Assembly (NCBI GenBank): GCA_009829735.1
Contig: CM020618.1
Location: 28,434,894 to 28,498,893, forward strand
Source: Pyropia yezoensis
Lineage: Eukaryota; Rhodophyta; Bangiophyceae; Bangiales; Bangiaceae
DNA length: 64,000 nucleotides
Direction of reading: 5' to 3'
In this document: positions 31,848 through 42,893 of the stretch, piece by piece
Layout of the letters: each line of letters opens with the position of its first letter
Numbering within the stretch: the stretch's first letter is position 1
The notes under the pieces: model-generated
The model's input: only the letters and a program-made list of their open reading frames with translations
Told to the model about the DNA's origin: nothing
The model's database searches: none
Program-made: the position numbers and the translations under genes

Positions 31848-34800
31848 GGCAGGCGCTCTCCCCAAGTGTCTTCCCGAATCTCCAACGGCAGGGTACTTCT
31901 ACCTGTTCTCCCCTTGCGTGCCGGGAGAAAGGACGGCAGTTACCTGCTCAACCGGTAGCCGCCTGGACACCCTGTTTGTTCAAGGGGACCTTGCTCGTCC
32001 TGCGTAAGGAAAACCTCAAGATTAATGCTCGTATGCGTGTGGGGGATAGCCTCCCCCAAGCTGTTACGCCGGTGGTCGACACGGGAGCCGGACCAAGCGT
32101 CATCACTGAGAACCTGTTACCTCCGGGCTGGCGTCGACATGCCTGGAGAGCGCCTACCAAGACCCGGATTGTAGACGCATCAGGTCAAACCCTACGACCG
32201 CTTGGCCGTCTTCCCGTCGCCATCTATGTCAACAATGAACCAATGCTTTTTCCCTTTCTAGTAGTCAAGACCTTATCAGTCCCCCTCATCCTAGGCTGGG
32301 ACTTCCAGAAGCAGCATGTCAAGAGCATCCTACCCGGAGAAGGAAAGGTGCAGTTCAACCATGGGTTTGTGTCACCAGTGCTGGAGCACCTGGACACCAA
32401 GGTTCGTGTGGCCAAGAACCAGAAGGAACGCATCCCACCCTCTACCTTGACCCTCATCAAACCGGTGCTCCTACCTCCTCGCTCGGAGACCAAGGTTCAA
32501 GTCACGACCCGGACTGCAGGTCAATGCCTGATCTACGGACGCAAGGAATTTCTGGCGAAACACCGATTATACCTAGCCCACGGACACCACAAGAAGGTGG
32601 AGAGGCACACCCCGTTCTCGGTGCTGATCGTCAACGTGAGCCGGAAGCCAATAACCCTCGCCAAGGGCACTCGAGTTGGTACAGCAGAGCCTTACCGGGG
32701 GTCCGCCCGCGCTATGAGCAAGGAAGACCTCTTCAACCTGCAACAAGAGCTGGCATCCAACTTGACGGCCCTAGACGTATCTCCGGAACAAGAGCAGGCT
32801 GGCCGTACTACTCCGAAGCCCGAACAAGCACCGCCCGGGATGCCGAAGGTCAACCAAGAAAACGTCCCTCTCGACTTGAAGGAGGCACTGGAGAAGCTTC
32901 TCCAGGAACATCGGCACCTGTGGTCCGGAGAGCTGGGCAAGATGGACGCCACCCTACACCGGATTCAACTCAAGCCAGATGCCAAACCAGTGCACATGCA
33001 CCCATACCGGGCTGGACCTCATCGCCGGGATGAGATTGAGAAGCAGGTTAACAAGATGCTCAAGATGGATGTTATCGAGCCGTCTGATGGCGAGTGGGCT
33101 TTCCCGGTGGTAGTCGTCCCGAAACCTGGCGGTCACTTCCGTTTCTGCGTTGACTACAGACGCCTGAACGAGATGACAGTCAAGGATGTATACCCGATAC
33201 CCCGGATGGATGATTGCCTCGACTTTCTTGGTGATGCCACCCTCTTCTCGACGCTGGATTGTAATGCCGGTTACTGGCAGATCCCTCTGGCTGACGAGGA
33301 CAAGGACAAGACTACCTTCACGTGCCACATGGGACTGTTCCGGTGCAAGCGTCTCCCTTTTGGTCTCACTAATGCTCCGGCAACCTTCCAGAGAGCCATC
33401 GACATCATCCTGTCGGGGCTAAGGTGGAGAACATGTTTGGTCTACCTGGACGACATCATTGTTTTCTCCAAGACCCCAGCGGAACACCTGGAGCACCTTC
33501 GAGAGGTCCTGGCCCTCCTGTCCAAGGCTGGAGTTACCCTCAAGGCCGAGAAGTGCCACCTGTTTGAGACTGAGGTGGAGTACCTGGGGCACGTGCTCAG
33601 TCCGGGGGAGCTCCGAGTCAATGAGAAGAACATCAAGGCCCTCCGGCATGCACGGCAACCTAAAACCCAGACGGAACTCAAGAGCTTCCTGGGTATGTGC
33701 AACGTCTACCGCCGGTTCGTACGAGACTACGCTCTGATTGCCCGGCCCTTGACCAAGCTTACTAGCAAGAAGCTTCCAGCACAACTCCCGGTGTTCGACG
33801 AGAAGCAGACAGCAGCCTTCGAAGAGCTCAAGAAGCGCCTGACCACCACTCCAGTACTGGCGTTACCCAAGCGGGAGGGTCAGTTTGTTCTGGAGACTGA
33901 CGCCTGTGGCGTCCAGGTGGGGTGCTCACTACTCCAGCAGCAACCTGATGGGCACTTCCTCCCGATAGGCTACTACAGTCGCGTCTTGACTCCAGCCGAG
34001 AAGAACTATTCCACGACCGAGCGCGAGTGCTTGGCGGTCGTCTGGGCTTGCTTCCTGTTACGTCCATATCTTGAAGGACAAGAGTTCCTCATCCGGACGG
34101 ACCACGCCAGTCTAAGGTGGCTGCTATGCATGGACAGCAGTCAAGGAAGGGTCGCCCGGTGGCGCCTACGCCTTTCGGAGTTCAAGTACAAGGTGTGCAC
34201 CAGAGCAGGGAGGGAGCACCACTGCGCCGACACCATGTCCCGGCTGGAGACTCCTGCAGCCGATACCGGTCCTATCCCGGAGGAAATACCTTGCTTCATC
34301 CTCCCGAATGTCGGACGTGGCTGGCACGCTCCCCTGTACGAGACACCTGACGCTCATCAACCGGTAACCATTCACCGGATGCTGGAGGCACAATTGACGG
34401 ACCCTCAATGCTTGGAGCTTCGCCACCAAATGGACCTGAACCGGAACAGTCGCTTCTCCGAGTCTACAGACGGACTCCTGGTACGGGTGTCACCCTTCGA
34501 TGGGGCAACTCAAGTCTACGTACCCCGGAGCCTACGGACTGACATCCTACGCCTGGAGCACTCGTCTCCCCAGGCCGGGCATCCTGGTATCAATCGGATG
34601 TATGCTTCCATGAGACGACATTATTACTGGGAAACCATGGCCAGTGACGTCCATAAGTGCCTGGAGGCTTGTATTTCTTGTGCAAGGAACCGGTTGTCCC
34701 AGAGGAAGAAGACTTCTAAGCTACGCCTATTCCCTTCGGCGGAGCCCTTTGCAAGCTTAAGCATGGACATCCTGGGGCCCCTACCTGAGACCTCCAGTGG

Positions 34801-35935
34801 CAACATATACCTGCTCATCATTTGTGACCGGTTCTCCAAGTTCACTCGAGCAATCCCGTTGAGAACCATCACGGCTCTGGATGTCACGTCGGCCTTCTGC
34901 GAGTACTGGATAGCTGCCTACGGCCCTCCAGACTCCGTCTTAACCGACAACGGTCCCCAGTTTGCATCCCTGTTCTTCCAAGGAGTCTGTGACCTGATGG
35001 GCATCAAGAACTTGTACACCACGACGTACCACCCTCAAACGAACGGCCAGGTGGAACGATTCAACCGGACCCTAGTGGACATGCTACGGCACTACGTGGA
35101 GGAGCACCAAGAAGACTGGGACGAGCTCCTGGCTGTCCTCACTCTAGCCTACAACTCCCGAGTTCACCGGACAACGGGAGTCGCTCCACTCGACTTTGTC
35201 ACCCCGAGGCGGCTGACCAACTTCTCCCTGGAAAGAATACCGGATGGTCTCCAGCCTGCACTGAAGTCAGGTCCCAAGGCAAAGGATGAGTTCCTGGAAC
35301 AACTAAAGCTCCTGCTCCCAAGAGTCAAGGAGTCAATTTCAAAGACCCAGGAGCGATACAAGCGGGACTATGACAAGGGTGTCCGGGAAAAGAACAAGGA
35401 ACTGGGTGGTGGCGACTGGGTTTTTGTGGACAACCATAGCAAGACCCGGGGGAAGCTGGACTCTAAGACGGATGGACCTTATGAGATTCTCAATACGGAT
35501 GGCTGGACCTTCCTTCTAGACGTGGATGGCTCTCCGTACCGGGTGAGCAGCGACCATGTCACCCGAGCTCCACCGCCAAGCCAACGGGACTTGACCCGGC
35601 GTAAGCGGACTGCGATACCCTGGCTATCCCAAGAAGAAGGTCGGGAATTTGTCTACGTCAAGTTTGTCGACCATGCCTGGAGAGATGGACGCCTGTACCT
35701 GCGAGTACGCTGGTTCGGTTTCAACCCGGCAGATGATACATGGGAACCCTCAAACCGGCTACCCATCGCGGACGTCTGTGCCTACACGCGACGGAACGGG
35801 ATTGAGGGCACTCCCGTGGCCAGAGCCGGCAAGATTCTGGAGTCGGACACGGAGGAGGACCAAGAGGACGGGGCCAACCAAGACCCTCGGGACGAGACGA
35901 GCTCACCCGCAACGGATGCGGAACAAGAGGATTGA
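31820..35935 (+). CDS. pol of element B, copy 2: protease, RT, RNase H, integrase, chromodomain
   Basis: Open from 31820 in the -1 frame of gag; about 1371 codons. Protease VVDTGAGPSVITENLLPP (about residues 75-92) and [62 protein letters not shown]. RNase H: LETDACGVQVGCSLLQQ, TERECLAVV, IRTDHASLRW. Integrase: HHCC region (H..H..CISC), core SMDILGPLPE, LTDNGPQFASLF, HPQTNGQVERFNRT. Chromodomain near the C-terminus: YVKFVDHAWRDGRLYLRVRW ... DDTWEP. An acidic tail ends the protein. It is the most complete pol in the window. Confidence 0.94.
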   Translation, partial: GLLGAGKRVGQALSPSVFPNLQRQGTSTCSPLACREKGRQLPAQPVAAWTPCLFKGTLLVLRKENLKINARMRVGDSLPQAVTPVVDTGAGPSVITENLLPPGWRRHAWRAPTKTRIVDASGQTLRPLGRLPVAIYVNNEPMLFPFLVVKTLSVPLILGWDFQKQHVKSILPGEGKVQFNHGFVSPVLEHLDTKVRVAKNQKERIPPSTLTLIKPVLLPPRSETKVQVTTRTAGQCLIYGRKEFLAKHRLYLAHGHHKKVERHTPFSVLIVNVSRKPITLAKGTRVGTAEPYRGSARAMSKEDLFNLQQELASNLTALDVSPEQEQAGRTTPKPEQAPPGMPKVNQENVPLDLKEALEKLLQEHRHLWSGELGKMDATLHRIQLKPDAKPVHMHPYRAGPHRRDEIEKQVNKMLKMDVIEPSDGEWAFPVVVVPKPGGHFRFCVDYRRLNEMTVKDVYPIPRMDDCLDFLGDATLFSTLDCNAGYWQIPLADEDKDKTTFTCHMGLFRCKRLPFGLTNAPATFQRAIDIILSGLRWRTCLVYLDDIIVFSKTPAEHLEHLREVLALLSKAGVTLKAEKCHLFETEVEYLGHVLSPGELRVNEKNIKALRHARQPKTQTELKSFLGMCNVYRRFVRDYALIARPLTKLTSKKLPAQLPVFDEKQTAAFEELKKRLTTTPVLALPKREGQFVLETDACGVQVGCSLLQQQPDGHFLPIGYYSRVLTPAEKNYSTTERECLAVVWACFLLRPYLEGQEFLIRTDHASLRWLLCMDSSQGRVARWRLRLSEFKYKVCTRAGREHHCADTMSRLETPAADTGPIPEEIPCFILPNVGRGWHAPLYETPDAHQPVTIHRMLEAQLTDPQCLELRHQMDLNRNSRFSESTDGLLVRVSPFDGATQVYVPRSLRTDILRLEHSSPQAGHPGINRMYASMRRHYYWETMASDVHKCLEACISCARNRLSQRKKTSKLRLFPSAEPFASLSMDILGPLPETSSGNIYLLIICDRFSKFTRAIPLRTITALDVTSAFCEYWIAAYGPPDSVLTDNGPQFASLFFQGVCDLMGIKNLYTTTYHPQTNGQVERFNRTLVDMLRHYVEEHQEDWDELLAVLTLAYNSRVHRTTGVAPLDFVTPRRLTNFSLERIPDGLQPALKSGPKAKDEFLEQLKLLLPRVKESISKTQERYKRDYDKGVREKNKELGGGDWVFVDNHSKTRGKLDSKTDGPYEILNTDGWTFLLDVDGSPYRVSSDHVTRAPPPSQRDLTRRKRTAIPWLSQEEGREFVYVKFVDHAWRDGRLYLRVRWFGFNPADDTWEPSNRLPIADVCAYTRRNGIEGTPVARAGKILESDTEEDQEDGANQDPRDETSSPATDAEQED

Positions 35936-36080
35936 GAAGAAGGGAACGGGTATATCAAGGAGAACACGCAATGCAAGCATGGAACAATCAAGGAAACCAA
36001 GCACCCGCTCGAGCAACCCTTCTCTCTGCCTCTTCCCTCCTCGCTTCTCCCAAGACCCTCACCCTCCTTGCCTCCAACTA

Positions 36081-38198
36081 CTACTCTCGGCGCGGACGCT
36101 GAGCCGAGGGAGTGTCCTCCGGCGCTGCCCCCGCGGTACGACGGGAACCGGAGGAAGACGGGATGTCGTAGTGCGGTGGACGCGGCGCATCCCGGTATGA
36201 CGCCATCGGAGTAGTACCAGTAGTTGCCGGTGGCTCCCGCTCATCCAGATATGTCCGTCGGCGCCGCTGGAAGCCCGTGAAGGTCTCTGACCACTGCTGG
36301 GCCAAGCCATGCCGCGTCAAAGTCGTCAGAAGTTCGCCAACCACCGGGTTGTTCGACATCTGGCCGCTGTCCGCGCAAGCAAACACCCGGTCGACCACGT
36401 CGTTCAAGACACTGGCGTAAGTGCCCAGCACCAGGGAGGACCCGACGCCTTCAACCTGCACCGGAAGACGACCCAGCTGGTCTTCAATCATGCCGACGTC
36501 GTACTGGTCGCATGTTGGACCACCTTGGTTCAGGTACCAGTCAGGCACCCGGAAGCGGGTAAGGCGCAGAGTCGGCGCCGGAATCTCGAACCGGCCCGAG
36601 GATGACACTACCGGACGGTCCACAACGGCCCCCGAGACCGGAGTACCCAACTCCAGCGGAGGCACAGCGCCGCCGGCGTTGGAAGAAGGCGTCCGGGGTA
36701 GAGCGACCGGAGTAGTCGGCGACCGCACGGCCACTCCCAGACTCGCCGCAGACAAGCGCGGTGCCGGAGGAGCTTGAAGTACCGGCACAGCAGGAACAGG
36801 GCGCGGACGCGCCGGTGACGGTTCAGGCGAGGCAACCGGGGCGACAGGGGCAACAGGAGGAAGCGGAGCCGCCGCAGACGCCCGACCAACCGCCGCGGCC
36901 CATCCCGACTCCTGTACCGGCGGCCCAACTGGCAGAAGATCAAGGGCGGCCGGAGCAGGAAAGCTACCTAGCTGCGGCCACGCCGGAAGCGGCGTCGCCA
37001 GCTGCACCTTAGCCGGAGAAGACTGGTAGAACACCTGCGCCCAACCGTAGCCATCCCGACGCGGGCGGTTCTGGTCGGCAATCGCGTTCAAGAAGCTCCG
37101 GTCATGCACCGGTACCAGACGCCGGAAGTCGATCATCGCCTGGAAGAGCTCCTTGTACTCCTCGTCCTCGCTGCACAGGAAGTCGACGGTCAACTTGTCG
37201 ACAATCCAGACCATCAGGAGGTCGGGGAGAAACCAAAGCCGGTTGGACACCAAGACCTCGTGAAGCCAGTGGTTGGCCGCCAAGACTGTCATCTCGGACG
37301 TGTACATCATGTACGGGATTGAGTGGAAGAAGCCCTTGATCGACGCCTGAGTCAAGGCGTCCAAGAAGTACCAGGTGCAAGGGATGCTGGAAGGAGCAAA
37401 CCCGACCGGGATCTCGACTTCCTGCTGCTGCGGGATGACCTTGGGGTAGTATGCCGCCCGGTTAGCCTTGTCCAGCTTCCAGAACTCCTGGTGGTTGCAG
37501 CTCACAAGGAAGTCACGCTGACGCCCGCGTCGCTCACCCTGCTCCCGTGCCGGCGACAACTTGGAGTATTTCCGGGTCAAGAAAGGCGGCTCCAGAGCGA
37601 CCATGCTCGGACGGGGGTCGCAGTTCAAGCTTCCCGACCCCTTGAGCGCCTCGTCCCAGACCTTGAGCGCCCGGTGGACGTACCCTTCCTCCTCCGGCCA
37701 CCGGAGAACGGACGCGGACACGCGACGCTCGGTCAAGGGTAGATCCAGTACCAGTGCGAAGGGGAGATCCTCCAGACGAGCAACCCAAGAGGAACCCGAG
37801 AAGCTCTGAGAGCGGTCTTGTGCCAGGCGCATCTGGTCCGCCGTATGAAGACGTGCCTTGTCCATCTCGGTCAAGACCCCGCGCTGGAGTTCCTTGCGCC
37901 AGAGGTCCATGCAATCCTGCTGGCACTGGGCCGCGCCGGCGTTGCCGACCACCGTGGAGTAACGCCGGGCCGCCAGAGGGTCCTGCCCAAGGAGCATCTC
38001 CGGGAGACCCTCCGGGGGGGCCTCGACCGGGTGCATCGCGGAAGCCGGGGGAACTCGATCCGTCCCCGCCGTAGCGACCGGCGCCGGCACCGACATCCGA
38101 GGAACCGGAGGCAGGAGAGGGGCGCGACTACCCGAGTTCTCCTCCACAACACTCGCCGCCGGAACCACGGGCCCAGCCTGGATCTCGGAACTGGACAT
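36081..38198 (-). CDS. Opposite-strand ORF of element B (705 aa, unknown function)
   Basis: Lies between pol and the 3' LTR on the strand opposite to gag-pol. I choose ATG 38198 (MSSSEIQAGP); the frame stays open further right, into the LTR. Pro/Ala-rich N-terminus (about 120 residues), then a folded-looking core (about 130-430) with FLVSCNHQEFWKLDK, YYPKVIP, VEIPVGF, LAANHWLHEVL and RLWFLPDLLMVWI. A Pro/Ala-rich linker and a second globular part (about 530-640) follow, with an Arg/Ser-rich end. The core words match the D/E protein in the same order (YLVTSAQLEF, YYPKKPE, VEVPYGF, LATQWLLEVM, MLWHLPLRLI). Fully open despite antisense placement. No known domain recognised. Expression would need a promoter in or near the 3' LTR. 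Confidence 0.8.
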   Translation of the reverse strand: MSSSEIQAGPVVPAASVVEENSGSRAPLLPPVPRMSVPAPVATAGTDRVPPASAMHPVEAPPEGLPEMLLGQDPLAARRYSTVVGNAGAAQCQQDCMDLWRKELQRGVLTEMDKARLHTADQMRLAQDRSQSFSGSSWVARLEDLPFALVLDLPLTERRVSASVLRWPEEEGYVHRALKVWDEALKGSGSLNCDPRPSMVALEPPFLTRKYSKLSPAREQGERRGRQRDFLVSCNHQEFWKLDKANRAAYYPKVIPQQQEVEIPVGFAPSSIPCTWYFLDALTQASIKGFFHSIPYMMYTSEMTVLAANHWLHEVLVSNRLWFLPDLLMVWIVDKLTVDFLCSEDEEYKELFQAMIDFRRLVPVHDRSFLNAIADQNRPRRDGYGWAQVFYQSSPAKVQLATPLPAWPQLGSFPAPAALDLLPVGPPVQESGWAAAVGRASAAAPLPPVAPVAPVASPEPSPARPRPVPAVPVLQAPPAPRLSAASLGVAVRSPTTPVALPRTPSSNAGGAVPPLELGTPVSGAVVDRPVVSSSGRFEIPAPTLRLTRFRVPDWYLNQGGPTCDQYDVGMIEDQLGRLPVQVEGVGSSLVLGTYASVLNDVVDRVFACADSGQMSNNPVVGELLTTLTRHGLAQQWSETFTGFQRRRRTYLDEREPPATTGTTPMASYRDAPRPPHYDIPSSSGSRRTAGAAPEDTPSAQRPRRE

Positions 38199-38372
38199 AC
38201 CGTCCAGACTCCGGGGAACGAGAGGGCCAAGGTGAAGGAGCGGAGGGGGGGGGGGGGGGCAGAATCGGGGCAGGTGATCGTGACCGGGGTGAAGACGCTC
38301 GACCTCGGCACCGGTGTGGACGTGCTCGAGGCTGTGCACGGTGGCACCTGGTTCGGCCCGAGGACGTGCCGG

Positions 38373-38388
38373 ACTAGGGAGGGAGCTA
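38373..38388 (+). promoter_or_regulatory. Polypurine tract of element B
   Basis: tagggagggagcta lies directly before the 3' LTR. A longer run (gagcgga then 14 or more G, about 38240-38262) lies 125 bp upstream and is an alternative. Confidence 0.5.
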
Positions 38389-38963
38389 TGTAGCATCCCT
38401 GGCCCCGACTTGGCGCCGACCCGGGACTGCAACCAGAGGGCACCAGGTGCCAGAACACGCCCGCCGTGTGGCGATGGTTGGCGGCCGTGGCCCGTGCCCG
38501 GCACTGGGATGCGGTGGACTACGCTATCCACACGCGAGAGAGGGATTTCTGATGTGTTTTTGCATATTTGTGAGGGACTTGATTTGAGAGAATTTGAGTG
38601 TGAGATTAGTGAGTGGGAATAGAATTAGTAGTGATAGTGGCCCCCGACCTGACGAGGTTAGACTCGGGTCGGGGCCACTCGGGGTTATGGGGGGGGGGCT
38701 ACCGGGCCAACGTGCCGGGGTTCCCCCAGATGCACGTTAAGAGGGACAGCGAGGCGCCCTCGGCCCGCGCCCTCAGGGAAAAAGACAACTGCGCGTTTGC
38801 TTTCCTCTTCCCCGTGTGCACTACCGTGCGTATCTGTTTGCTCTGCGAGCAGGCACGTGAGGCAACAGGCATACCATTCTCGTAGTTCCCCTTTCTGCGT
38901 TACCTGTCCCTTTCCCCCGAGGGATATTGACACGTGTCTGAGAGGATCGAGTTTTATACCACA
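38389..38963 (+). repeat. LTR3, 3' LTR of element B
   Basis: 575 bp, near-identical to 23114-23688, followed by the target duplication cgaag. Confidence 0.95.
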
Positions 38964-39346
38964 CGAAGGTCCGAGAGGCGTGTAAGCACGATTCGATCGA
39001 GTCGGCCGAATCGGCCAGCCGGCTAGCCAGTCACATCGCTGCAATGCTGCTGCGAGGACATTTTAACGGACTCGCCAGCTGTGGCAGATGTGGCTCGTCA
39101 TGGGTGCTGACGGTGGCGCCTTTCGACAGGCCATGATGGGCTGTCGATGGCTGCTGTCGTGCGGCCGGCAGACACCGTGAGACAGCGGCTGACTCATCTT
39201 GCGTCTGGAAGGTACACCGCGTCATGCCCCACAATACAAGGAGTTGATCCATGTTGCCAGGAGTTGATTCGGCAGGATCTGTAAGGAGAGGTCCCAGATA
39301 TTATCCCTTAAGTATTAGGCATGGGATTAGGGGGGCAATCCTTACA
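38964..39346 (-). repeat. LTR2, 3' LTR of element F, right piece
   Basis: Resumes after B with the duplicated cgaag (38964-38968) and matches to the end of the 45161-46007 copy. It ends CTTACA at 39346. Confidence 0.95.
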
Positions 39347-39360
39347 CCTCCCCCCCTTAG
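39347..39360 (-). promoter_or_regulatory. Polypurine tract of element F
   Basis: Minus strand ctaagggggggagg directly precedes the 3' LTR. The pol stop TAA (39357-39359) lies within it. Confidence 0.8.
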
Positions 39361-42300
39361 GACGCGCGTCGAAGGAGGGCGTCGAGAACCTCAGGTGCGT
39401 TGTCGAGGTCTTGCGTGGTTAGCCAGGTGTTCTCACTGACATCGCAGCCTTTCCACTTGACCAGGTACTGCAGTCGTCCACGGCGTTTTCGTGACCGAAT
39501 AATGGAGTCCACTTCGTACTCAACCGATCCGTACGGAAATGCTACCGGAGCTGGAGCGGGAGGAAGTCTACCATACGGATCAGCGTTGTACGGCTTGAGT
39601 AGACTGGCGTGAAAGGCGTTGTGCACCTTTCGATCAAGGACTGCTTGAGGCAGATCCAGACGGAACGTAACATCATTGATGTTTTCAGTGACTCGGTATG
39701 GTCCCGAAAACTTGGGCATCAACTTGCGAGCGCCCTGGAAGGCGTCCGGCATAAGGTTCTTGGTGCTCAGGAGCACGAGGTCGTCGACAGCGATCGTACA
39801 TGGTCGGCGTCGACGGTTAGCGTATGCCGAGCGCGTCTCATTGGCCTTCTTGATAGCGGTAATGGCAGTCTCCTGAGCTTTTTGCAGACTGCTTAGCCAA
39901 TCTGAGACTGCTGGTAGTTTCGATTCCTTGCTCTCGACTATGTCGACAGGTACTGTCCTTGGTTCAAAGCCGTAGTTCAGGAAGAATGGGGAGTACGTCG
40001 TGACCGCACTGGGTCACCGGTTGTAAGCTACTTCTGCAGCAACAAGGAAGAGGTCCCAATCCTCCTGATGATGGTTCACGAAGTTTCGCAGGATTTCTTC
40101 AATCTTCTTGTTCATGATCTCGGTTTGTCCGTCCGTCTGGGGATGATAGGCTGAAGATGCCTTGATCTTGACCTTGAGAATTTCGGTGAGCGACTGCCAG
40201 AAGTTGGAGAAGAAGATACGGTCTCGGTCGCAGACGACGTCGAATGGTAGACCGTGATGACGGTAGACGTGATCATGGTAGAGTTGCGCTACGACTGGTG
40301 CAGTACAGTCGGGCTTCATTGGTGCTAGTCGAATCATCTTCGACAGTCTGTCCACAATGACGTAAATGCCATTGTGGCCCCTTTGGGTCAGTGGAAGAGG
40401 GGTGACAAAGTCCATGGAGACACTTGCCCATCGTTGGTTCGGTGGATCTAGTGGTTTGAGGTGACCCAGAGGTGAATGGGTGCCGGCTTTGTTCCGCTGG
40501 CACAAATCACATGATTGTACGTATCTTTGGATGTCCTTCCGTATTGTCTTCCAGTAGTATTTGGAAGCAATAGCGTTGGTGGTTTTCTTAACTCCCATAT
40601 GTCCTTGGCTTGCGATGTCGTGGTAGTCATGGAGTAGTCTTTGGCGTAGAGTACCAACGGGGATGCACGTACGGTCACCTCGTTTGAACAACCTCATGTG
40701 AAGCCGGTAGGGAGATACCGGGTCTTTGACTAGGTCGGCAAACTCGGGATCCGCGTTGTACTCTTGGTCTAGGGTGGCAAGGTGTTGATCACTTTGGCTT
40801 ATGGTCATGAGGTTGTTGATTTCAGTTTTTTTAGGTAGGCTTTCGATGGTCTTGGTTAGCACGCGACTAAGGAGATCTTGATTGGGAGCGTGCTTATCGG
40901 GGGCGTTTTGTGGTTGCCTTGAAAGAGCATCAGCTACGGGGTTGGAAGTGCCCTTGATGGGGATGATCTTGAAATCGAATTGCTCCAACAGCTCTAGCCA
41001 CTTGACTTGGCGGTCGTTGAGCTTCTCTTGGGTTTTCAAGTACCTTAGGGACTCATGGTCGGTGTGCACCTCGAACGACCTTCCATGGAGGTAGCAGCGC
41101 CAGTGTCGAATGGCTTGTACAACTGCGAGCAGTTCGCGCTCACGGATACTGTAGCGCTGTTCGTGGATGTTCAGCGTCAATGAGAAGTAGGCCACTGGGC
41201 GTCGTCCTTTTCCGTCATCTTGTTCAAGGACAGCGCCAACAGCATACCCACTGGCATCTGTGGAGACGAAGATTGGGTACCTCTTATCGAATGGCCTCAG
41301 TACTGGTGCACTTGTCGTCAGGGTTTGTAGTTGCTCAAAAGCCTTCTGGGCGTCAGAGTTCCATTCGAAGTCGACGTTTCCAGTAAGCCTTGTGAGGGGT
41401 GCAGCCACGGATGCCATTCCCTTAATAAATCGACGATAGAAGTTGACCATGCCGAGGAAAGATTGCACATCTTTTTTGCTCTGTGGCGTTGCCCATGATC
41501 GAATGGCTTGGACCTTGTAGTCCTCCATAGAGAAGCCTTCGTTGGAAATGACATGGCCGAGGTAGTCCACAGTTGTTCGCGCAAATTGGCATTTGCTGAG
41601 TTTGGCGTAGAGCTTAAGCTCTCGCAGCTTGTCCAGGGCTTGCCTTAGGTGCTTTAGATGATCTTCGTAAGCTTCACTGTAGACCAGGATGTCGTCGAGG
41701 TAGACGCAGATAAACTCGTAGAGATAGGGTCGGAAGACGTCATTCATTAGGTTCATGAAAACCGCGGGGGCATTTGTTAGCCCAAAGGGTAGCACGGTAA
41801 ATTCGTAGAACCCGTATTTTGTTCGGAACGCCGTCAGTGGGATAGTATCAGGGTCAAGCCGGATCTGGTGGTAACCTGATCGGAGGTCGATCTTCGTGAA
41901 GTACTTGGCCTTTCGCAGTTGGTCGAAGATGTCGTCAATTCTTGGTAAGGGATATGCGTTCTTGATATTGGCTTTGTTCAACGCTCGATAATCGATGCAC
42001 AATCGCCAGCCACCGTCCTTCTTTGCGGCAAAGAGTACAGAAGAGCCCCACGGTGAGGCACTTGGTTGGATGAACCCCTTTCGTATGAGGGTTGCAAGTT
42101 GTGTCTTGAGTTCATCGAGTTCCCATTCAGATAGGCGATAAATGCCACTGCGACGTGGTTGAGCGTCCTCCGTAAGCTTGACGCTAAACTTGTGACTGCG
42201 TTCAGGAGGAAGTCCATCGGGAAGCTCTTCCGGGAAGACGTCTGCGTACTCGTTGAGAATCTCTTGGACGTCATTCTTGTCTTCAGCTTCTCCCATTTTG

Positions 42301-42893
42301 ATCGCATTGATGTCAAAGGTGCTGGAAGGATCTTCGGATTGCAGGTAAATGGCGAAGACAGGAACTTTTTGAATAAGGTCCTTGGCGAGGCGTTGCCTAC
42401 TAATCAGGCCATGGGGTTTCTTGAGGGAGGCAGTGATGGAGATGTTCTTTTGGTTAAACTTGAAGGAGATCTTGTTCTTCTTGTTGTTGATTTTGGCGTC
42501 CTTGTCGTCACGCCATTTCTTTCCGAGGATGATGTCGTACGCACTTAGGTCGCATACAGCAAACCGAAGACGTTCTTGGTATGGGCCGATGTGAATCTCT
42601 AAGGGTTCAATGGTTTCTGCGAGGACGTGGGAGCGACCATCGGGCATGTTAGCCGCGAAGTCCGTTTCTTTCGTGGTCACATTCAGGGTATTCACGAGGC
42701 GCCTTGATACGACGTTAATGGGAGATCCGTCGTCAAACAGCACCTTAACAAGATGTCCATTGACAGAGGCAGTAGAAAGCAGAAGCCCGAGACGCGGGCC
42801 TTCAAATGGTGACGACATGTTTTCAGGAACCGAAGAAGCGTCTGGCACCGGTTTTGATGACGGTTGCTGCTTCAGTTCCGCTGGCCTTTTGGG
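39357..42893 (-). CDS. pol of element F: protease to chromodomain, one in-frame stop
   Basis: Entered by a -1 slip at the end of gag. The protease has [13 protein letters not shown], with Asp where most families have Thr or Ser in D[TS][24 protein letters not shown] (split here as CIDYRALN and YPLPRIDD), [18 protein letters not shown]. RNase [37 protein letters not shown]. Integrase: HHCC region (H..H..CDLC), core SMDFVTPLP / VVCDRD / HPQTDGQTE. The C-terminal chromodomain has [15 protein letters not shown]. The only break is TGA at 40014-40016 inside [15 protein letters not shown]; the frame then continues to TAA 39357. About 1170 codons. Either a single fresh mutation or a base error. Confidence 0.9.

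Larger units (their letters stand above)
23114..38963 (+). mobile_element. Element B: Ty3/gypsy chromovirus (LTR3 family) with duplicated gag-pol across a gap
   Basis: 5' LTR 23114-23688, primer binding site, gag and pol, 500-N gap, a second gag and pol, opposite-strand ORF, polypurine tract, 3' LTR 38389-38963. TSD cgaag on both sides (23109-23113 and 38964-38968); the empty site is preserved at about 45623-45627 in the other F LTR. I saw only about two differences between the LTRs (CCCTGCAAGC versus CTCTGCGAGC), so it is the youngest insertion. The duplicated interior is either a real tandem copy sharing an LTR hidden in the gap, or an assembly duplication. Confidence 0.95.

Noticed and set aside
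38199..38531. Extension of the B opposite-strand ORF into the 3' LTR
   Set aside because: The peptide (DSVVHRIPVPGTGHG) is also encoded by the 5' LTR and the solo LTR3, so it is LTR sequence, not part of the protein.
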